Below, one piece after another: positions 1-6,567 of a DNA stretch of 7,102 bases (within the stretch, counting starts at the first letter, position 1; every line of letters begins with the position of its first letter). The notes beneath the pieces were generated by a model. The model was not told where the DNA came from. It did no database searches and saw only the letters and a program-made list of their open reading frames with translations. This DNA is from Candidatus Uhrbacteria bacterium. Lineage in GTDB: Bacteria > Patescibacteriota > Patescibacteriia > 2-12-FULL-60-25. The translations under genes and the position numbers were made by a program. The DNA lies in contig CAIKNB010000098.1 of assembly GCA_903828685.1 (NCBI GenBank), positions 1 to 7,102 of the forward strand, written 5' to 3'.

Positions 1-2
1 GC

Positions 3-329
3 GGGCATCTGGAATCCAAAGAAAGATTCAAAGAAGCAGCTGCGCGTGAGCTTGGGGAAGAGACGGGTCTCACGGCCGCAGAGTTCCTGTTTGAGAATAT
101 CGTCAACCAAACTCAGGGCGAAAAGCACTACATCCAGATCGGTTTCAGCGCGCAGGGTGTCAGGGGCGAGCCAGAATTGTCGGAGCCGGAATTATGCGAA
201 GAATGGAAATGGTTTGATTTGGCGGATTTGCCGGAAAACATTTTCACTCCGCACAAGGAGCAAGTCCGATTATTTATAAATAAGGAAGTCTCAAAGGACT
301 TACCGGACGAGCTCTTGGCGGACTTTTAG
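3..329 (+). CDS. Nudix hydrolase, 5'-truncated by the window edge
   Basis: This is an open frame from the window edge to the TAG at 327-329, 108 codons visible. The first 23 visible residues are an exact Nudix box, G-x5-E-x7-REL-x-EE-x-GL, ending in RELGEETGL, so the Mg2+-binding glutamates are present. Nudix enzymes hydrolyse nucleoside diphosphates linked to another group, in the cytoplasm. Downstream, HYIQIGFSA and EPELCEEWKWF followed by DLPENIF resemble the MTH1/NUDT15/MutT-like branch that acts on modified (d)NTPs, but substrate cannot be set from sequence. The strands that precede the Nudix box (roughly 35-45 residues in this family) lie outside the window. The gene ends in its own terminator-like hairpin, so it is probably a separate transcription unit from tyrS. 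The family call is firm; the substrate is unknown. Confidence 0.93.
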   Translation, partial: GHLESKERFKEAAARELGEETGLTAAEFLFENIVNQTQGEKHYIQIGFSAQGVRGEPELSEPELCEEWKWFDLADLPENIFTPHKEQVRLFINKEVSKDLPDELLADF

Positions 330-331
330 GG

Positions 332-359
332 ACAAAGCGATCCTGTGGGCTTTGTTTTT
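332..359 (+). terminator. Intrinsic terminator after the Nudix gene
   Basis: A 7-bp perfect stem, ACAAAGC at 332-338 with GCTTTGT at 349-355, encloses a 10-nt loop in which CC/GG can pair further. A run of T continues to 359. The stem is A+T-rich, so it may be only moderately strong. Its T-tract overlaps the proposed -35 of the tyrS promoter. Confidence 0.6.
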
Positions 360-386
360 GCCAAATTGCGCCTTTTCCGCTAGTCT
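358..386 (+). promoter_or_regulatory. Sigma70-type promoter of tyrS, placed for a leaderless mRNA
   Basis: TTGCCA (358-363, five of six consensus bases) is separated by exactly 17 bp from TAGTCT (381-386, the TAnnnT form of a -10). The tyrS ATG starts at 396, 9 nt after the -10, where transcription would be expected to begin. No Shine-Dalgarno lies before the ATG (it is preceded by TTACAGTGTT). The same arrangement recurs before the bactofilin gene, which strengthens both calls. No transcript data support it. Confidence 0.5.
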
Positions 387-395
387 TACAGTGTT

Positions 396-1766
396 ATGGC
401 CAACGTAAATACAGACAAAAATGCCATCGCGCGCTTCCTAACCCGTGCCGTGGAAAACGTATATCCCACGCCTGAAATGCTGGGTCAAGCCATGGCTTCG
501 GGCAAGCGGCTGACCGTGTACGTGGGCATCGATCCCTCGGGCCCGTCGCTCCATATCGGCCACGCCATCGAGCTGCGCAAGCTGGCTGAACTGCAAAAGC
601 TGGGTCATCGCATCATCATGCTCATCGGCGACTTCACAGCCATGATCGGCGACCCCACGGACAAGGCTGCGGCGCGCAAACAACAGACGCGCGAAGAAGT
701 TTTGGCAAACTGCAAGTCATACAAGGAACAGGCGTCCAAGATTTTGGATTTCGGCGGCGCCAATCCCGTGGAGATAAAATTCAACAGCGAATGGCTGGGT
801 AAAATGACATTCGCGGACGTGGTGGAATTGGCCTCGCATTTTACGGTGCAGCAGATGCTGGAACGCGACATGTTCCGGCGTCGCTTATCTTGGCGTTCGG
901 ATTGCCCGTTTTGCGGCAATGAGAATCTCCAGGCTGCGGAATCCCAGGAAATGAGCGAACAAGACGGCAAACATATCTTGGTTTCCACCTATAACGACAA
1001 AGCATGGAAATGCAAAAAGTGCCACAAGGAATACTCGCCTGAATCGGCCGGTGACATACATTCGCCACGCCCCATTTACCTTCATGAATTCTTTTATCCG
1101 CTCATGCAAGGCTATGACTGCGTGGCTATGGATGTGGATTTGGAGATCGGCGGCAATGACCAGACGTTCAATATGCTGGCTGACCGCACGCTTATGAAGG
1201 AAATCAAAGGCAAGGAAAAATTCGTGTTGACCTGCAAGCTGTTGACCGATCCCACGGGCAAAAAGATGGGCAAGAGCGAAGGCAACATGATTACGCTGGC
1301 CGATACGCCCGAGGATATGTACGGCAAAGTCATGAGCTGGACCGACGGCATGATCTTGCCGGGCTTCGAGCTCTGCACCGACGTGGACGAAAAGGAGATC
1401 GCGAAAATCAAAGAAGCCATGGAAGACGGAAAAAATCCCATGGAATTCAAGCGGCGCTTGGCGCGGGAAATCGTCAATTCGTTCATCTCGGCCGAAGCTG
1501 CGGATAAGGCTGACGAAAACTTCACTACTGTGCACCAAAAGCATGAAGCGCCGGAAGATATCCCGGAACTGAAAGTCAAAGGCAAAATCAAACTCGTGGA
1601 AGCTTTGGTCAAGTCAGGTCTGGTGGCGTCAAAGAGCGAAGCGCGACGGCAAATCGAACAAGGCGGCGTCAAAGTCGACGAGCAGGTCGCGAACGATCTC
1701 GAAGCCGAAGTCGCTGCAGGTGCCTTGATCCAAAAAGGCAAACGCTTTTTCGTCCGACTCACCTGA
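396..1766 (+). CDS. tyrS: Tyrosyl-tRNA synthetase with a four-cysteine insertion
   Basis: A 456-aa class Ic aminoacyl-tRNA synthetase that activates tyrosine with ATP and charges tRNA-Tyr in the cytoplasm. The HIGH motif is at residues 53-56 within YVGIDPSGPSLHIGH, and the KMSKS loop is KKMGKS at 289-294. Tyrosine-pocket residues match the family: Y42, Y234, Q238 and D241 in FFYPLMQGYD, and Q256 in GGNDQTFN. A C-terminal S4 RNA-binding domain covers about 398-456. The GG-N-DQ-x-FN form points to the TyrRS subgroup often called TyrZ rather than classical E. coli TyrS. The oddity is about 55 extra residues between MLERDMFRRRL and RPIYLHEF, holding CPFC (C170, C173) and CKKC (C206, C209), which look like a zinc knuckle. 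The ATG at 396 was chosen because it fits the family N-terminus and the promoter spacing. argS begins 1 nt after the TGA. Confidence 0.96.
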   Translation: MANVNTDKNAIARFLTRAVENVYPTPEMLGQAMASGKRLTVYVGIDPSGPSLHIGHAIELRKLAELQKLGHRIIMLIGDFTAMIGDPTDKAAARKQQTREEVLANCKSYKEQASKILDFGGANPVEIKFNSEWLGKMTFADVVELASHFTVQQMLERDMFRRRLSWRSDCPFCGNENLQAAESQEMSEQDGKHILVSTYNDKAWKCKKCHKEYSPESAGDIHSPRPIYLHEFFYPLMQGYDCVAMDVDLEIGGNDQTFNMLADRTLMKEIKGKEKFVLTCKLLTDPTGKKMGKSEGNMITLADTPEDMYGKVMSWTDGMILPGFELCTDVDEKEIAKIKEAMEDGKNPMEFKRRLAREIVNSFISAEAADKADENFTTVHQKHEAPEDIPELKVKGKIKLVEALVKSGLVASKSEARRQIEQGGVKVDEQVANDLEAEVAAGALIQKGKRFFVRLT

Positions 1767-1767
1767 T

Positions 1768-3621
1768 ATGCCAGCTTATACCTGGGACGCAATCCTCCAG
1801 TACGTGGCGCGTAAAATCGGCGAAGCCGCGGATACGGCTGTGGAAACAACCGAGCTGGTGGCGCCTCCAGACGCAGCTCTCGGGGATTTGGCGTACGGCT
1901 GCTTCAAGCTGGCGAAAAAGGCAGGCAAGAAGCCGGACGAAATCGCGAAGAGCTTGGAGGCTAAGTTCGCCAAAGGCGACCAAACCATCGAGACTGCCAA
2001 AGCCGCGGGACCTTACCTCAACATCACGCTGCGCACAGCCGACCTGATCACGCGCGTGGTGCTGGATGTGGAAAGCAGCGGTGCAAAGTTTGGTGCGCAT
2101 GACCAGGGCAAGAATCAGCAGATAATGCTCGAGTACGCGCAGCCTAATACTCACAAGGAATTGCACGTGGGCCATCTGCGCAATTTGATACTGGGCGCAT
2201 CCTTGGCCCGGTTGTTGCAGAATGACGGTTGGAAAGTCATCACCGCAAGTTATCACGGTGACGTGGGCGCGCACGTGGCCAAATGTTTGTGGTTTTTGGT
2301 GCGCCAACATTCATCAGTAATCGCACAACCCAAGCCAAAAAAAGCCAAGAAAGGCGAAATGCAGGTCGAGCTCATGGCGCCCGAGGCTTGGAGCTCATAT
2401 ATTTTGGAACATCTAGACGCCAAGATGGCCGAACAGATTTTGGATGCTTTGCCCAAAGAACAGAAGACCGGAAATTATCTGGGGAGCCTGTATAGCGAGT
2501 CGAGCAAGGTCTTAGAGGAAAATCCGGAATGGAAAGACGAAGTCTCCAAAGTGCAACAGCAGCTCGAAGCGCATGCTGCGGGATGGCAGGCTTTGTGGCA
2601 GGAGACGCGCCGCTGGTCCGTAGCAGAATTCGCGGAAATTTTTCAGGAACTGGGCGTGATGATCGACCGCCAATATTTTGAAAGCGAGGTCGTGGCTGAA
2701 GGGCAGAAAATCGTGGATGGATTGCTCAAGAAGAACATCGCCAAGCCGAGCCAAGGCGCCATCGTGGTGGATCTGGAAGGGGAGAAGCTAGGCGTTTTCC
2801 TGGTCCGTAAGTCGGACGGCACGTCGCTGTATTCCACCAAAGATCTGGCTTTAGCCGAATTCAAATTCAAAGAGTATCCCAAACTGGAGCGCAGCCTGAT
2901 GGTGGTGGATTTCCGCCAGGCACTGTATTTCAAGCAGCTCTTCCGCACGTTGCAGCTTATGGGCGTGGACAAGCCGCTGGAGTTCGTGGGTTACGAATTC
3001 TTGACTCTCAAGAGCGGCGCCATGTCGAGTCGGCAAGGCAATATTGTGACATACGAATCGTTCCGCGATGAGGTGGTGGAATACGCGCGACGCGAAACAG
3101 CTAAGCGCCATCCGGACTGGCCGCAGGGCAAAGTGGATCATGTGGCCTGGTGCTTGGGCCTCGGCGGCATCAAGTATGGCATGCTCAAGCAGGACAGCGA
3201 AAAAGTCATAGTCTTCGATCTGGAAAAGAGTCTGTCGTTCGATGGCGACACCGGTCCGTACATCCAATACGCAGCCACGCGGCTGCGCTCCATCCTGAAA
3301 AAAGCCAACTGGGAAGCAGCAGTCGGAATCAAAGACGGCGATCTAATGAAGCTGACGGAAAAAGCCGAAAAGAAACTAGCCCTGCAACTCGGTGTTTATC
3401 CGGATGTCTGCGCAGCTGCTGCCAAAGGGCTCAAGCCTTCCATCCTGGCACAGTGGTGCTTCAGCGCGGCGCAGGCAGCCAACGAGTTTTATCGCGACGT
3501 ACCCGTGCTCGAAGCACCGGCCCAAATCAAGGCCGCGCGCCTGCAATTGGTGGCCGCCGCTTCTTCGGTTTTGATGTTGGGCTTGAATCTCCTCGGCATC
3601 CCGGTGCCGGATGAGATGTAG
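1768..3621 (+). CDS. argS: Arginyl-tRNA synthetase
   Basis: A 617-aa class I arginyl-tRNA synthetase that charges tRNA-Arg and needs bound tRNA for amino-acid activation. The N-terminal additional domain is about residues 1-90 (GDLAYGCFKLAKK, GPYLNITL). The catalytic core starts near 117, with HIGH as HVGH (133-136) followed by LRN. The KMSKS loop is degenerate, AMSSRQGN (418-425), lacking both lysines. K130, three residues before HVGH in PNTHKELHVGH, is the upstream lysine known to compensate in ArgRS enzymes without canonical KMSKS. The DALR anticodon-binding domain runs from about 493 (TGPYIQYAATRLRSI) to the typical family ending LLGIPVPDEM, so the gene is complete. A short lysine-rich stretch (KPKKAKKGE, 189-197) is probably a surface loop. 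The start has no Shine-Dalgarno and lies 1 nt after the tyrS stop, which suggests translational coupling. The histidine kinase starts 3 nt after the TAG. Confidence 0.97.
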   Translation: MPAYTWDAILQYVARKIGEAADTAVETTELVAPPDAALGDLAYGCFKLAKKAGKKPDEIAKSLEAKFAKGDQTIETAKAAGPYLNITLRTADLITRVVLDVESSGAKFGAHDQGKNQQIMLEYAQPNTHKELHVGHLRNLILGASLARLLQNDGWKVITASYHGDVGAHVAKCLWFLVRQHSSVIAQPKPKKAKKGEMQVELMAPEAWSSYILEHLDAKMAEQILDALPKEQKTGNYLGSLYSESSKVLEENPEWKDEVSKVQQQLEAHAAGWQALWQETRRWSVAEFAEIFQELGVMIDRQYFESEVVAEGQKIVDGLLKKNIAKPSQGAIVVDLEGEKLGVFLVRKSDGTSLYSTKDLALAEFKFKEYPKLERSLMVVDFRQALYFKQLFRTLQLMGVDKPLEFVGYEFLTLKSGAMSSRQGNIVTYESFRDEVVEYARRETAKRHPDWPQGKVDHVAWCLGLGGIKYGMLKQDSEKVIVFDLEKSLSFDGDTGPYIQYAATRLRSILKKANWEAAVGIKDGDLMKLTEKAEKKLALQLGVYPDVCAAAAKGLKPSILAQWCFSAAQAANEFYRDVPVLEAPAQIKAARLQLVAAASSVLMLGLNLLGIPVPDEM

Positions 3622-3624
3622 GTT

Positions 3625-5205
3625 ATGTACCAACTTCCTTTGGAAATGACGCTGACCGTGGGCACGGGTTGTGCCACGCTGTTTTTGGGTTTCACGGCTT
3701 GGTGGCGCAATCGCTGGGCCACGGGCAATCTGTTGTTCGCGCTCATGGTCTTTTCCTTATCCATCTGGACCACGGCCGACTGGTTCATCGTATCGATCCC
3801 CAGTACGCAGCCCGTGGAAATCTTGCTCTGGAAGATGATGTTTTACGCCACGGTTTTTTTCGGTCCGGCTCTGATTTTTCATAGCGTGTCGTATCTTGCA
3901 CATTTGCCGCTGCGCCGCCTCAACCTGCTGGTGTATCTCCTTTCGCTCCTGTCGTTCGGCTGCGCAGTCGTGGCATTAGCCCTGCATTTTGCGGGCATCG
4001 CGGATTTTTCTTACCTGTTGGCGCTCAAAGCCGCGGCTGCCGTGGGCCTGGTCATGTATGCCTTGGCCGTGCCTTACGTGGCCTTCCATCTCTACCCCAT
4101 GATGCTGTCGGAAAAGCTTTCGGAACTGGATCGGCGGCGCGCCGGTTATGGCATCATGATCCTGCTGCTGTTCGTCATGGCTGGCATCTTGCAGCTCATC
4201 ATCGGTCCTATTCCCGTGGGCTACCTCATGCCAGGTGTGGCTGCGGCGTTCCTGGTCTGCTCGCTCATGAGTTTTGTGCGCGCTTCATTTTTGGATGTCG
4301 AGCTGGGAGGGTTAGAAGCATTTTTCATCCTGCTGGCAGCCTATGCCGTGGTCATGATTTTACGCGCCGAAGACACGAACGAGATTTTTGTCACACTTTC
4401 AGGTTCTTTGATTGTGGGATTGTTCGGAGTTTTGGCGATTCGTACAGTGCATGGCGAACGTACCAAGCGCCACTATCTGGAGGATGCCAACCGGCAGCTG
4501 CACATGCTGGAAGAAGCCAAGTCGGATTTTGTGGACATGGTAGCGCACCAACTGCGCAGTCCTTTGGGCGCCATCCGCGGCGCAGCTTCCATGCTGGCAG
4601 CCGGCGATTTCGGCAGCATGCCGGAAAAAGCCGCCAAGGCATCAGGCCAGATCCAGGACACGGCCACGCGCTTGCTTTCGCTTTCTGATACGTTTTTGAA
4701 TTCTTCCCGTCTGGAAGTCGGGGCTTACCAAAGCGTGCGCGTGCCGACTGATTTGCGGCAGGAAGTTGGCGGCGTGCTGCATGAGATGGCTTCGGCCGCC
4801 GAAGCCAAAGGGCTAAAGTTGGAGTCTGATGTTTGCGGCGAGTGTCCGCAGCGCGCTGGTTTGGATCGGGAAGTGTTGGAAAACGTTTTGTTTAATCTGG
4901 TGGACAACGCAGTCAAATATACGAGTCAGGGTTCGGTAGCCATCAAGTGCAAAAAAGACGATGACTTCATCTATCTTGAGGTCAAAGATACGGGTCCAGG
5001 CATGACGACTGAAGAGTGCCGGGATTTGTTCAAAAAATTCCATCGCGGCAAAGTCGGGCGCATGCACCAGAGCGACGGCACGGGCTTGGGTCTTTATGTA
5101 GCCAAGCGTTTGGCCGAAGCCGCGGGCGGGGAAATCAGCGTATATTGCGCCGAGATGGGCAAGGGTACGGTATTTACGCTAAAGATGCCGTACGACAGAA
5201 TCTAA
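3625..5205 (+). CDS. Membrane sensor histidine kinase (multi-TM sensor, HisKA, HATPase)
   Basis: A 526-aa two-component sensor kinase. The first ~275 residues are strongly hydrophobic, with about nine likely membrane segments (near 7-25, 33-55, 68-92, 99-122, 130-157, 174-195, 199-219, 229-247, 254-273). The first seven resemble the histidine-kinase N-terminal 7TM sensor region. A short charged helix (about 276-300) leads to the HisKA domain, whose H-box DMVAHQLRSPLGAI holds the phospho-acceptor H308. The HATPase_c domain has its N-box at FNLVDNAVKY (N424, N428), G1 at DTGPGM (455-460), an F-box at LFKKFHRG and G2 at GTGLGL (485-490), so the kinase should be active. There is no PAS, HAMP or receiver domain, and no response regulator lies in the window. 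The ATG is 3 nt after argS with no clear Shine-Dalgarno, so it probably sits in the tyrS-argS transcript. The signal sensed and the partner are unknown. Confidence 0.95.
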   Translation: MYQLPLEMTLTVGTGCATLFLGFTAWWRNRWATGNLLFALMVFSLSIWTTADWFIVSIPSTQPVEILLWKMMFYATVFFGPALIFHSVSYLAHLPLRRLNLLVYLLSLLSFGCAVVALALHFAGIADFSYLLALKAAAAVGLVMYALAVPYVAFHLYPMMLSEKLSELDRRRAGYGIMILLLFVMAGILQLIIGPIPVGYLMPGVAAAFLVCSLMSFVRASFLDVELGGLEAFFILLAAYAVVMILRAEDTNEIFVTLSGSLIVGLFGVLAIRTVHGERTKRHYLEDANRQLHMLEEAKSDFVDMVAHQLRSPLGAIRGAASMLAAGDFGSMPEKAAKASGQIQDTATRLLSLSDTFLNSSRLEVGAYQSVRVPTDLRQEVGGVLHEMASAAEAKGLKLESDVCGECPQRAGLDREVLENVLFNLVDNAVKYTSQGSVAIKCKKDDDFIYLEVKDTGPGMTTEECRDLFKKFHRGKVGRMHQSDGTGLGLYVAKRLAEAAGGEISVYCAEMGKGTVFTLKMPYDRI

Positions 5206-5214
5206 TAATTAACT

Positions 5215-5243
5215 TTGACTTTTGACCCTATTGTAGGTAGGGT
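5215..5243 (+). promoter_or_regulatory. Sigma70-type promoter of the bactofilin gene, placed for a leaderless mRNA
   Basis: TTGACT (5215-5220) and TAGGGT (5238-5243) are separated by exactly 17 bp. The -10 ends 8 nt before the ATG at 5252, so transcription would start at or within a base or two of the start codon. The intervening bases (ATTGCCGT) contain no Shine-Dalgarno. A second TTGAC at 5222-5226 is only about 11 bp from the -10 and does not fit as a -35. The site lies in the 46-nt gap after the kinase and starts a new transcription unit. Confidence 0.5.
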
Positions 5244-5251
5244 ATTGCCGT

Positions 5252-5701
5252 ATGTTTACATCAACCAAGAGGCCTGACAGGCCGGAAAATTACGACAGTT
5301 TCGGCGGGGGTTCTAGTTCGTCCGCCGGTTCTACCGTCATCGCGCGCGGGGTGCGCGTGGAAGGCGATTTTACCAGCCAAGGCGACGTGGTCATCGAAGG
5401 CGAAGTCAACGGTCACGTGACCACGAACTCGCTTTTGACTGTAGGCAATGAAGCTAAGCTCAAAGCCGAAGTGGCCGCTGAAGATGCGGTCATCGCCGGT
5501 TCGGTTGAAGGCACGGTCACGATCAAGAAGCGCTTGGAGGTCAAGGCTACGGCTAAGATCGTGGGTGACATCACTTGCGAGACCGCGGTCGTGGAGGCCG
5601 GTGCAACCTTAAACGGTAAATTCATGGTCGGCGTGCATAAAGCCGCAACGGCCAAAGAAGACGCTTCGGTCAAAGCCAAGACCGCCGAAGTCGCGGCTTA
5701 A
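5252..5701 (+). CDS. Bactofilin (polymer-forming cytoskeletal protein)
   Basis: A 149-aa protein with the bactofilin (DUF583) beta-helix over about residues 26-128, flanked by disordered tails, which is the usual architecture and length. The repeating ~17-19-residue pattern shows as VRVEGDFTSQGDVVIEGEVNG, then LTVGNEAKLKAEV, AVIAGSVEGTV, LEVKATAKIVGDI and VVEAGATLNGKF, one strand turn after another. Bactofilins polymerise without nucleotide into filaments on the inner face of the membrane and act as scaffolds for envelope enzymes, cell shape or polarity. The N-terminus begins MFTSTKRP, similar in kind to the short hydrophobic/basic N-termini implicated in bactofilin membrane binding, followed by a Ser/Gly-rich linker (19-27). 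The C-terminal tail is Ala/Lys-rich. The DAGK-like gene follows after 27 nt, probably co-transcribed. The family call is firm; the specific cellular role is unknown. Confidence 0.93.
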   Translation: MFTSTKRPDRPENYDSFGGGSSSSAGSTVIARGVRVEGDFTSQGDVVIEGEVNGHVTTNSLLTVGNEAKLKAEVAAEDAVIAGSVEGTVTIKKRLEVKATAKIVGDITCETAVVEAGATLNGKFMVGVHKAATAKEDASVKAKTAEVAA

Positions 5702-5728
5702 ATTTTGCCCTAAGCCGGGCGCACCCAT

Positions 5729-6553
5729 ATGAGCAGCGCCGGTTACGCATTCATCTACGACGATTTTTTGAACGATCGCAAATACGAGCGGCCGCTTGCC
5801 GAACTCGAAGCGCGTTTGGCGTCGCTTGACCTCACGGGTCGCGTGGGTCGGTTAACGTTGTTCCGGAGCGCCAAGGATCTGATCGAGAGCCTGGTGAGCC
5901 AAGGCGTGAGCACTGTGGTCATCGTGGGCAATGACCGCACGCTGGATAAGGTCATGTGGTTTTTGCCGGATCTGGACGTCACCTTAGGCTATCTGCCGGT
6001 TGACGGACCTTCACGCGTAGCTGAAATCCTGGGAATTCCTGTCGGATCAGAAGCTTGCGATATTTTAGCCGCACGTCTCATCGAGACAGTGGACATGGGC
6101 AAGCTGGATGATAGATATTTTTTGACCGAGGTGGCTTTGGAGCAGACTACGGCAGCCGTGGATATCGAAGGCAAATTCAGGATCTCGCCCATCGCCGGCG
6201 GCTCGGTGTATATCCGCAACTTGGGCAGTGTTGGTGAGCAAGGCGAGGCTTCGGCGGATGCGCGCGACGGACTGCTCGAAGTCGTGGTGCAGCCGCAAGA
6301 GGACAAGCGCGGGGGCATGCGGCGCCGCAACAACCCCGCGGCTACGCGGATCTTTATGCGTTTTGGCGAGATCGTGTCTAACGACCCGGCTGAAGTTAAA
6401 GTGGATAATCACGTGGTCAACAGTATGAAGTTCAAGATCGGCATCGTGCCCAAGAAACTCAAGATCATCACGGGCCGTAGGCGGCAGTTACTTCCGGCCA
6501 AGGGAGGGTTGCTAAAAAACGCGGCCAATGCTAATCTTTCGGCGTCCAAGTGA
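5729..6553 (+). CDS. Diacylglycerol-kinase-like (DAGK/YegS/LCB5-type) protein with altered nucleotide motif
   Basis: A 274-aa soluble protein that I assign to the diacylglycerol/sphingosine kinase fold from motif order rather than close identity. After YAFIYDDFL and a helix comes TVVIVGNDRTLDKV (62-75), where lipid kinases have VVxGGDGTlnEV. Then YLPVDGPSRVAEILGIP (88-104) stands where they have lPxGTaNdfArxLgip. ETVDMGKLDDRYFLTEV (119-135) stands where they have vDlgxvnxryFlnxa. The C-terminal sandwich fits too: DGLLEVVV (180-187), EVKVDNHVV (222-230; lipid kinases have vxvDGE) and a closing KLKIITG. Because GGDGT reads GNDRT and PxGTxNDFA reads PVDGPSRVA, ATP binding and catalysis may be changed or lost. 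The tail is basic (PKKLKIITGRRR), compatible with membrane contact. No Shine-Dalgarno is seen, and translation probably depends on the bactofilin message. It may be a lipid or nucleotide-binding pseudokinase; activity is unproven. Confidence 0.7.
   Translation: MSSAGYAFIYDDFLNDRKYERPLAELEARLASLDLTGRVGRLTLFRSAKDLIESLVSQGVSTVVIVGNDRTLDKVMWFLPDLDVTLGYLPVDGPSRVAEILGIPVGSEACDILAARLIETVDMGKLDDRYFLTEVALEQTTAAVDIEGKFRISPIAGGSVYIRNLGSVGEQGEASADARDGLLEVVVQPQEDKRGGMRRRNNPAATRIFMRFGEIVSNDPAEVKVDNHVVNSMKFKIGIVPKKLKIITGRRRQLLPAKGGLLKNAANANLSASK
6509..6537 (+). promoter_or_regulatory. Candidate promoter for tRNA-Leu inside the end of the DAGK-like gene
   Basis: TTGCTA (6509-6514), a 17-bp spacer and TAATCT (6532-6537) follow the same TTGxxx-N17-TAxxxT pattern as the other two plus-strand promoters. 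Transcription would start near 6544, leaving a leader of about 24 nt for RNase P to remove. The match to consensus is moderate, and read-through from the bactofilin unit is the alternative. Confidence 0.3.
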
Positions 6554-6567
6554 ATCACTAGAATCAT

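Noticed and set aside
46..279. 77-codon plus-strand frame starting with ATG-like context near 46
   Set aside because: It is out of frame with the Nudix reading frame, which carries an exact Nudix box; its product is an Arg/Ser-rich shadow.
396..1766. Assignment as tryptophanyl-tRNA synthetase
   Set aside because: The C-terminal S4 domain, the YxGIDPSG start of the fold, FFYPLMQGYD and GGNDQ are TyrRS features.
885..1849. Long minus-strand open frames (219 and 245 codons) across tyrS
   Set aside because: They lie opposite an unmistakable tyrS, lack ribosome binding sites, and their sequences are compositionally biased (rich in His/Phe or Ser) as expected for antisense shadows of a GC-rich gene.
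3625..4440. N-terminal half of the kinase as a separate transporter or membrane protein
   Set aside because: It is continuous in frame with HisKA and HATPase domains and matches the multi-TM sensor arrangement of known histidine kinases.
5707..5720. GCCC/GGGC inverted repeat between the bactofilin and DAGK-like genes as a terminator
   Set aside because: The stem is only 4 bp with no T-tract after it; too weak to call.
6559..6564. TAGAAT as the -10 of the tRNA promoter
   Set aside because: It is only 3 nt before the mature tRNA 5' end, so transcription would begin inside the tRNA, and no -35 lies 17 bp upstream.
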